This document shows, in pieces, positions 1-5,251 of a stretch of DNA of 5,251 nucleotides. The translations under genes were made by a program, and so were the position numbers. The DNA is from Parachlamydiaceae bacterium (lineage in GTDB: Bacteria > Chlamydiota > Chlamydiia > Chlamydiales > Parachlamydiaceae). The stretch spans positions 1-5,251 of the forward strand of contig JAUXSJ010000050.1 in the NCBI GenBank assembly GCA_030679615.1, read 5' to 3'. The notes under the pieces are model-generated. The model was given only the letters and a program-made list of their open reading frames with translations. It did not search any database and was not told the DNA's origin. Each line of letters opens with the position of its first letter. Position 1 is the stretch's first letter.

Positions 1-1
1 A

Positions 2-20
2 GCGAAGGCAGGGCCTTCGC
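2..20. repeat. GC-rich perfect palindrome (hairpin), possible upstream terminator or REP-like element
   Basis: An 8-base arm GCGAAGGC (2-9) is followed by a 3-base loop AGG and the exact complementary arm GCCTTCGC (13-20). The stretch is about 70% G+C in a window of about 30%, so it stands out strongly. A second small hairpin follows at once (ACTC 21-24 with GAGT 31-34) and is followed by TTTT at 34-37. Together they could end transcription of a gene lying left of the window. The first stem is not directly followed by a T tract, so a dispersed intergenic palindromic repeat is just as likely. The window edge hides anything further left. Confidence 0.55.
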
Positions 21-57
21 ACTCCAAAGAGAGTTTTATGTCTTTGTAAGTTGGATT

Positions 58-85
58 TTGACATTTAACATGGATTGAATAGAAA
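58..85 (+). promoter_or_regulatory. Candidate sigma-70 type promoter for the methyltransferase gene
   Basis: A perfect -35 hexamer TTGACA lies at 58-63. A 16-base spacer separates it from TAGAAA at 80-85, which matches the TATAAT consensus at four of six positions. Transcription would begin near 91-93 and give a leader of about 44 bases before the start codon at 136. The -35 match is strong and the -10 match moderate. In DNA this AT-rich, -10-like boxes occur often by chance, so the exact -10 assignment is uncertain. Confidence 0.45.
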
Positions 86-102
86 AAAATCGTTATTCTA
101 TT
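78..102. repeat. 7-base inverted repeat around the predicted transcription start
   Basis: AATAGAA (78-84) and TTCTATT (96-102) are exact reverse complements separated by 11 bases. The left arm overlaps the candidate -10 box, and the expected transcription start falls in the spacer. This is where a repressor operator would sit. If transcription began further upstream it could instead form a weak leader hairpin. The arms are AT-only apart from one G or C, so chance is a real alternative. Confidence 0.3.
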
Positions 103-135
103 TTCAACTAAAAAATCAAAATAAACGAAAATATA

Positions 136-1107
136 ATGGAAATTTTTCTTCCTCAACTTCTCGATGGAGAAGATAAAAGCTGCCCTTTCATCAACTGCTT
201 GCGTAATCAATATAAACATTTACGCAAATGGGCAAAGAGAGCTAAAACCGATTGTTTTCGCATTTATGACAGAGAAATATCTCACTATCCTCTTGCCATT
301 GACTTATATGCTGGAAGATTTTGCATTCAATATTTTTCACCAACGAGGGAATTGAATGAACCTGAAGAAACCTTAATTCAAGATGTTAACAAAAAGCTCA
401 AGCAATTATTTGGAGTTTTAGAAAAAGATATTTTTTGGCGAATAAGAGCAAAAAATAAACAAACTCGACAATATGAAAAAATTGATCATACTCAACATTT
501 TTTCGATGTGATTGAATATGGAGTAAAATTTCGCATAAATTTAGAAGACTACCTAGATACAGGTCTTTTTCTAGATCATCGTGAAACTCGACAAATTGTT
601 GCAAAAGCTTCGAAAGGAAAAAGATTACTCAATTTATTTGCCTATACATGCTCTTTCAGTGTACATGCAGCAGTCTTAGGAGCATGTTTTACCAAAAGTG
701 TCGATATGTCGAATACGTATACAGCATGGGGAGAAGAAAATTTCCTTTTAAATGAATTACTCCTGAAAAATAATGTTGTGATTAGAGAAGATTGTCTTAA
801 GTTTCTTGATCAAGAGATCAAAATAAAGGAAAAATACGATGTAATTGTCATCGATCCTCCAACTATTTCTAGATCTAAAAAAATGACTCAACTCTTTGAT
901 ATTCAGATTGATTATATCGAACTTATTAATAAATCCTTAGAACTACTTTCAAATAGCGGAACAATTTATTTTAGTACAAATTCTCGACGTTTTAAATTTG
1001 ATGAATCTATTTTTAGTCATTGTGGGATTCAAGAAATCACTGAAAAAACTATCCCCATTGATTATAAGAATAAAAAAATTCATCGATGTTGGGAAATTAC
1101 AAAATAA
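136..1107 (+). CDS. rlmK: Standalone RlmK-type 23S rRNA (guanine-N7) methyltransferase
   Basis: This 323-residue protein matches the C-terminal half (about 320 residues) of the fused E. coli RlmKL enzyme, whose RlmK half makes m7G2069 in 23S rRNA using S-adenosylmethionine. Family landmarks are in order: LRKWAKR (29-35) and the CFRIYDREISHYPLAIDLY region (40-58), which resemble the RlmK N-terminal RNA-contacting part; YLDTGLFLDHR (139-149); SAM-binding motif I LLNLFAYTCSFSVHAA (164-179); acidic motif VDMSNTY (189-195) with WGEEN; D219; catalytic-loop motif IDPPT (239-243); TIYFSTNSRRFK (276-287); and the terminal IHRCWEIT (315-322). No THUMP or PUA domain precedes the fold. The lack of PUA argues against RlmI, and the lack of THUMP plus a first methylase means the RlmL half is absent from this gene. 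Motif I has Cys-172 where the family usually has Gly. The start at 136 is the only ATG near the N-terminus, and an in-frame stop lies at 109-111. No clear Shine-Dalgarno precedes it. The family call is firm; the exact target base is inferred. Confidence 0.9.
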   Translation: MEIFLPQLLDGEDKSCPFINCLRNQYKHLRKWAKRAKTDCFRIYDREISHYPLAIDLYAGRFCIQYFSPTRELNEPEETLIQDVNKKLKQLFGVLEKDIFWRIRAKNKQTRQYEKIDHTQHFFDVIEYGVKFRINLEDYLDTGLFLDHRETRQIVAKASKGKRLLNLFAYTCSFSVHAAVLGACFTKSVDMSNTYTAWGEENFLLNELLLKNNVVIREDCLKFLDQEIKIKEKYDVIVIDPPTISRSKKMTQLFDIQIDYIELINKSLELLSNSGTIYFSTNSRRFKFDESIFSHCGIQEITEKTIPIDYKNKKIHRCWEITK

Positions 1108-1186
1108 GGTTAGTATCTGTTTAGAAAACCCAGATTTAATGACACATTATAACCTAGAATTTATTCTGAGATTGTTTTTGCAAGCT

Positions 1187-1207
1187 TTAACCTGCAATTC
1201 CAGTTAA
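1187..1207 (+). terminator. Weak hairpin, possible terminator of the methyltransferase gene
   Basis: TTAA (1187-1190), a bulged C, and CTG (1192-1194) can pair with CAG (1201-1203) and TTAA (1204-1207) across a six-base loop. The following bases are AT-rich (ATTTATAATTT) but are not a clean T run. It lies 80 bases past the stop codon. A weaker alternative is ATCTG (1115-1119) with CAGAT (1131-1135). Neither is a convincing intrinsic terminator. Confidence 0.2.
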
Positions 1208-1354
1208 GATTTATAATTTCCTGTCATTAGATTCTGGATTTTCAAACAAGAAGTAACTGTACTCCACACTAAATTCTTTTACACTTTTTTAGCTCCAATA
1301 CCCTTTCTAACTTATTTAAAAACAAATAATCAGCTTCCTTGTTTTATAAACTCA

Positions 1355-1383
1355 TTGGTTAAAAACCTTTCTTTGATTACATT
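1355..1383 (+). promoter_or_regulatory. Weak promoter candidate for the large downstream gene
   Basis: TTGGTT (1355-1360) and TACATT (1378-1383) are separated by exactly 17 bases. They match the -35 and -10 consensus at three or four of six and at four of six positions. Transcription would start near 1390, about 20 bases before the start codon. Another -10-like box, TATAAA at 1345-1350, has no matching -35. The 304-base gap makes a dedicated promoter likely, but its position is uncertain. Confidence 0.22.
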
Positions 1384-1399
1384 TTTCTTTTTTTATCCT

Positions 1400-1403
1400 G
1401 GAG
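1400..1403 (+). promoter_or_regulatory. Shine-Dalgarno GGAG for the large gene
   Basis: GGAG at 1400-1403 sits 8 bases before ATG 1412, which is ideal spacing. It decides the start: the frame is open back to a TAA at 1214-1216 but contains no other ATG upstream of 1412, and the few TTG codons in between have no comparable site. Confidence 0.7.
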
Positions 1404-1411
1404 ATTCAAAC

Positions 1412-4400
1412 ATGTTCATCGACAACCATCATCTACCGCCTTTGCTTTTTTTAAATTCAATCCAATCCAATAGTGATTCAATTCCAGAAATTAACGCTCA
1501 CTTATGTCAAGAATCCCCAATTATTTTTCAGTTTTCTGATTCAGATAAAAGATTGCATGAATTTTATCAAAAAGGAATCTGTGATCTAAATGGAAAGGCA
1601 ACCGAAGCCTTTAAATCTCTCTCTATTTGCCCCTTTAATGAACATAAAGACTTTTCAACAGCCATCCCTGCTATTCATGAGGCATTAGCAGAAAACAAAA
1701 CAATCAATGCACGAGTTAAAATCACAGAAGGGGTTTTTTCTGAAATAACTCTAATCACTTCATTAAAAGAACTCTTTAGTCATGTTATTGAACTGTCAAA
1801 ACAAAACGAATTAAACATAAAAACCTTTCAAATTATTGACATTTATTTAATCGGAAGTTCAACTTTTCCTCTTCTTGGAAAAAATATTTTCGAATTGATT
1901 ACCCTGCATCATTTCAATCATTTATTTTCAGATTCAGAAATCAAAGATTGGTTTAAAAATATGGAGCACTTAAATCAATTTTTTAAGCAAAAAGGAAATG
2001 ATTTAGATACTCGAATCATTCTTTCAAGTCATCGCATTGACGAAGCCAGTGCTTTAAGCGATGCTTTTGTTAGTTTTTTATCTAAAAAAATCCCCCAATA
2101 CGCTCGTTCTATTATTCGTCCTCATTACCCTGAATTCTCAAATGAACAGGAAATGCTGCAGTCCTTTTTTTTATCCTCTTCAGCAATAAAAAATCGAAAA
2201 AGGGTTAATGAATCCCATTCTGTTTTTGCGCTACTTGCCATTAATACAGCTCCGCAACCCATCGATATTAATTGCGTAGGTTCAGTCATTGATGAAACAA
2301 CCAAAGAATTACACCCACTTTTAGAATACCCAAATTTAACAAGTTTAAATTCTCTTTCAATTTCGCTCTCTCGATTTCTATCTAATCAAACTCAAGAATC
2401 TTGTTTTTTTCATTCTCATCCATTTGGAATCCAAGTTCTTTTAGACCTTCTTTTTAATTGCTCAACACCAACAACCTATAATCACTTTGGATGGAGATAT
2501 TTTTTAAGAAAACATCACCGGATGACTCATCCAGAAGATGAAAAAAAAATGATTCAGACAGTGATGCAATTTAGATTAAACAATGATTTTTCTTTGATTA
2601 ATAAACATAAATTCGTTCCAAACCCATTAGATTCAGAAACATTGGGTGGATTTATTTACCTTCTTTTAGCCAATGATTTTGTGAAAGTTGAAACAGAGGA
2701 TCCATCCGACCCTTTTATTTTATCTGAATACCTTTTTCGGGCTTGTTTATCATTAACAACTTATTCAGCAATGAATGACCAAGATTGTAAAAAACTATGG
2801 GAATGTGTCGATCAATATTATTGGGATCCACTTCAACGTAGCTCAAATATTGATTCTATTTGTCATGCAATAAAAGATGCGATCTTAAAAGACAAAATCC
2901 CTTTTAGCGTATTATCCGCTTACACTAATATTCTCGGGTACTTATTCTACCCAACTTCAGCAACAACCCATTGTCACACTCCTGTTATTGCTTTAAAAAA
3001 GCCGTTTTCAGTTTTTCTTCCCATCCAATTGATAAAAGATTGTGAAACAATCGATTATTATTTTTCCCTCCATTCATTTCCCGATTCTTTGAAAAAAATA
3101 TCCACTTTTTTTATTCATTCATCTGAAATTTCTTTCATTAATTTTCCACTGAAACCCTACTTTGATCGATTAAATATCAATTCCAATATTTCAATTTCCA
3201 TAGAAAAATTGATTTTTTCTCATTCTTCGCCATTAAAATTGATTGGTTTACAACTTTATCTTTCTATTCTACCAAATTCTGAATTTTTCTTTACCAAAGT
3301 CATTAACCATCTTCCAACCATTTTCATTTATTTAGAAACATGGCAACAAAAAAAAACAATTATTCAAACTCTTCAATATATTGCTGAGAATAAGTTTGAG
3401 GAAGCATTACCTTTAATAGGTAATTTTCATCAATTTAATTTTAAAGAATCGTCTCATGAGCATTGGCTAAGCTTACTATTAGAAGTTAATACACCGCATT
3501 CAATAAAAATTGGTTATTCATTTTTTAAAGACCACCAATCATACTTTTTAAAAAAACAACTAAACCATTTAAGCTGGAAACTTTTTCAACATCTTTTACT
3601 AATTGATTTAGATTCTTCATTTAATCTTTTTAATTTTCTAATGAAAAGATTTCCATTACCTCCCAAATATCAATTTATTGGTGCTTTTATTTCTCTTAAC
3701 AAACAATTTGAACAATTAAATCATCATATTCAATCTCATACACAACTAAAAATGATTAATGCTTTTCATTTATTTTTCGATATTCCAAAAGAGAATGTTT
3801 TATTCGAAGATGAAAATAACAAATTAGAGTTTTCTACGACATTACACAGCTATTTAAAGACACTGAATTCTGCCGAGATTCATGAAAAAGATATGGATTA
3901 TTTCTTATTAGAAAGTAGCCGTAGAGGATATTTAACAAGGGTTCATCGGAAATCTCTTTGGAGCCTCCGCCTTGAACAGCTTATTCAACAAAAAAGAGCT
4001 TATGATGCGTCAATTTTTTATTTATTAACAATCGAAAATAAATGGATTCAACAAAATCAAATCATTTTAAAATCAGCTTTTAAAAATTACTCAAGTGTTA
4101 TTAATGGACTGTTGAAGGAAAAACAATGTCAATTAAGTCGATCACTTTTAGCACAATTGTTTGAAATATCTCAAACAGATAAACCTTCTGTATCCATCTT
4201 TGAACTTTTAATCAATTTTCTGAAGAAAAATTCAAACAAAATTTTAGATGTAAATGACCAAAAATTGATTGAAACAATTTTTCTTTTCGCGAGTGATCAA
4301 GACTTAATGAAATTAGAACCAACGTTTTTAGAATATTTTAAAAGCATTTTTGAAACAATACACCTTGATATCTTCCTTTCACATCATGAAAAAAATTCCG

Positions 4401-5251
4401 TTTATCAATTTTTTGATCAGATATTAATAAATTCTAAACTCATTCAGGTTATGAATACTTCAGCTAAAAATTGGAAGAAATTACTATTAGAATATTTAGA
4501 TCATTCAGAAAAGCATTCTCCGTATCATCGAGGACCACAGCTGTGGTTGATTTTTGACACAATTATCGATCTATCAAAATTATCTCATTGGAAAAATAAA
4601 AAACAATTACTTCTATTTATTGATTGTCTTTTAAACTTACTCACCTCATCATCACAACCCCCTAAAAAAATACTCACATGGTTTGAAAATTCATGTAAAA
4701 CGATTTGTCATCATTTATATGAAAACAAAAAATTACAAAACCTCAAGACCCTTTTAAACTACATTTTAAATAATCAATTAACTTTTTCTTTAATTGAAAA
4801 TTATACATGGAAAGCTTGCACTTGCGATCCTTTATTAAGAGACAAAAACGACATTGAATTATTTTTATCTATAAATAGCTCCAAATTACAATCCATCATT
4901 CCAACTAATGAATATCCTATCCTATGTGATATCTTAAACGATATCATGGATTCCTATCCCACAAATTCTAAAGCTGCGGAATGGATGGATTGGGCATATA
5001 AGAACCAACATTTATTTAGTTCTATTAATATCAATGTTTTATTTATTAAGTATGTAGATATCTTACGTAGTCAATCTTCATACAAAAAAGCATTTGAAAT
5101 TCTTAAATTTTTATCTTCAGAAGAAAATTCCCTTCAAAATAAGATACAAGAACTATTATGGGATACATTTGAAAAATTACTTCAACTACTACCCAAAGAA
5201 GAATTTTCAAAAATTACTTTAAGTTATCTGAACAAAACAAGCGTAGAAATT
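1412..5251 (+). CDS. Giant uncharacterised helical protein, 3' end beyond the window
   Basis: The frame is open for 1280 codons from ATG 1412 to the last base and has no stop, so the protein is longer than 1280 residues. I do not recognise the family. No signal peptide or convincing membrane segment is visible, so a soluble cytoplasmic or type III-secreted protein is possible. The N-terminal third mixes strand-like and helical stretches. It contains IYLIGSSTFPLLG (about 144-156), GNDLDTRIIL (about 195-204) and PIDINCVG (about 283-290), an order reminiscent of nucleotidyltransferase-fold motifs but with long insertions. A conserved-looking aromatic/basic patch, FGWRYFLRKHHR, starts near 359. 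From about 640 onward the chain is a series of paired amphipathic helices with TPR/HEAT character, for example around W722, around W850 (LWSLRLEQLIQQKRAYDAS) and at 1210-1240 (YVDILRSQSSYKKAFEILKF). It is rich in Phe, Leu, Ile, Lys, Asn, Ser and His. A real gene is likely because such a long open frame in AT-rich DNA is not chance and it has a good ribosome binding site. Its function is unknown. Its distance from the rRNA methyltransferase gene gives no functional hint. Confidence 0.85.
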   Translation, partial: MFIDNHHLPPLLFLNSIQSNSDSIPEINAHLCQESPIIFQFSDSDKRLHEFYQKGICDLNGKATEAFKSLSICPFNEHKDFSTAIPAIHEALAENKTINARVKITEGVFSEITLITSLKELFSHVIELSKQNELNIKTFQIIDIYLIGSSTFPLLGKNIFELITLHHFNHLFSDSEIKDWFKNMEHLNQFFKQKGNDLDTRIILSSHRIDEASALSDAFVSFLSKKIPQYARSIIRPHYPEFSNEQEMLQSFFLSSSAIKNRKRVNESHSVFALLAINTAPQPIDINCVGSVIDETTKELHPLLEYPNLTSLNSLSISLSRFLSNQTQESCFFHSHPFGIQVLLDLLFNCSTPTTYNHFGWRYFLRKHHRMTHPEDEKKMIQTVMQFRLNNDFSLINKHKFVPNPLDSETLGGFIYLLLANDFVKVETEDPSDPFILSEYLFRACLSLTTYSAMNDQDCKKLWECVDQYYWDPLQRSSNIDSICHAIKDAILKDKIPFSVLSAYTNILGYLFYPTSATTHCHTPVIALKKPFSVFLPIQLIKDCETIDYYFSLHSFPDSLKKISTFFIHSSEISFINFPLKPYFDRLNINSNISISIEKLIFSHSSPLKLIGLQLYLSILPNSEFFFTKVINHLPTIFIYLETWQQKKTIIQTLQYIAENKFEEALPLIGNFHQFNFKESSHEHWLSLLLEVNTPHSIKIGYSFFKDHQSYFLKKQLNHLSWKLFQHLLLIDLDSSFNLFNFLMKRFPLPPKYQFIGAFISLNKQFEQLNHHIQSHTQLKMINAFHLFFDIPKENVLFEDENNKLEFSTTLHSYLKTLNSAEIHEKDMDYFLLESSRRGYLTRVHRKSLWSLRLEQLIQQKRAYDASIFYLLTIENKWIQQNQIILKSAFKNYSSVINGLLKEKQCQLSRSLLAQLFEISQTDKPSVSIFELLINFLKKNSNKILDVNDQKLIETIFLFASDQDLMKLEPTFLEYFKSIFETIHLDIFLSHHEKNSVYQFFDQILINSKLIQVMNTSAKNWKKLLLEYLDHSEKHSPYHRGPQLWLIFDTIIDLSKLSHWKNKKQLLLFIDCLLNLLTSSSQPPKKILTWFENSCKTICHHLYENKKLQNLKTLLNYILNNQLTFSLIENYTWKACTCDPLLRDKNDIELFLSINSSKLQSIIPTNEYPILCDILNDIMDSYPTNSKAAEWMDWAYKNQHLFSSININVLFIKYVDILRSQSSYKKAFEILKFLSSEENSLQNKIQELLWDTFEKLLQLLPKEEFSKITLSYLNKTSVEI

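Larger units (their letters stand above)
1108..1411. other. Intergenic gap of 304 bases with only weak signals
   Basis: I see no gene on either strand here. A short + frame ending at 1207 begins inside the methyltransferase gene and is an out-of-frame shadow. The gap holds small hairpins near 1115-1135 and 1187-1207, a short GGTT/AACC hairpin at 1357-1367, a T-rich run at 1382-1394, a weak promoter candidate and the ribosome binding site of the next gene. Nothing looks like a tRNA, a riboswitch or a decayed gene. Confidence 0.6.

Noticed and set aside
164..355. Short + strand open frame of 63 codons inside the methyltransferase gene
   Set aside because: It is fully nested in another frame of a well-supported gene, and its product shows no family features.
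398..604. Minus strand open frame of 68 codons
   Set aside because: It is antisense to conserved methyltransferase sequence, with no ribosome binding site and low-complexity product.
1155..1167. AGAAT/ATTCT palindrome in the gap
   Set aside because: It is short, AT-only in the core and has a two-base loop, as is common by chance in such AT-rich sequence.
998..1207. Short + strand open frame of 69 codons crossing the methyltransferase stop into the gap
   Set aside because: It starts in the wrong frame inside the conserved C-terminus, has no ribosome binding site and no recognisable product. Its stop inside the gap is expected by chance.
1357..1367. GGTT/AACC mini-hairpin followed by T-rich DNA as a terminator
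   Set aside because: The stem is only four base pairs, and the T runs begin several bases later and are broken by other bases. It also overlaps the candidate promoter of the next gene.
1..5251. CRISPR array, tRNA/rRNA genes, insertion sequence or phage attachment site
   Set aside because: I saw no regularly spaced direct repeats, cloverleaf-like blocks, transposase frames or terminal inverted repeats with target duplications.
1412..5251. Idea that the long frame is a transporter or an outer-membrane autotransporter
   Set aside because: There is no signal peptide, no run of about 20 hydrophobic residues, and no beta-helix type Gly/Asn repeat; the segments look amphipathic and helical.

Overview
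This AT-rich window (about 30% G+C by eye) carries two genes on the + strand. The first is a complete gene for a standalone RlmK-type 23S rRNA guanine-N7 methyltransferase (136-1107). The second is a very long reading frame that starts at 1412 and runs off the right edge without a stop (at least 1280 residues). The base composition, the giant lineage-specific-looking protein and the Lys/Phe/Ile/Asn/Ser-rich residue use suggest an intracellular or amoeba-associated bacterium. An environmental chlamydia of the Parachlamydia/Protochlamydia kind is my best guess, but this is a weak inference from style and not from a diagnostic marker.

Layout: 1-135 is a control region. It opens with a GC-rich perfect palindrome (2-20), has a consensus -35 box (58-63) with a plausible -10 box, and contains an inverted repeat around the expected transcription start. 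The methyltransferase gene follows, with no recognisable Shine-Dalgarno. A 304-base gap (1108-1411) holds only weak hairpins, a weak promoter candidate and a good ribosome binding site directly before the second gene. From 1412 to the end everything is one open frame.

The two genes have no obvious functional link. The wide gap and the second gene's own ribosome binding site suggest separate transcription. The methyltransferase is housekeeping ribosome modification. The large protein appears soluble and mostly helical. Its N-terminal third has a spaced pattern (Gly-Ser near 148, Asp-x-Asp at 197-199, Asp at 285) that could be a very divergent nucleotidyltransferase-type domain. Its later two thirds look like a TPR/HEAT-like helical solenoid. 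That reading is a hypothesis, and it is the most interesting thing here.
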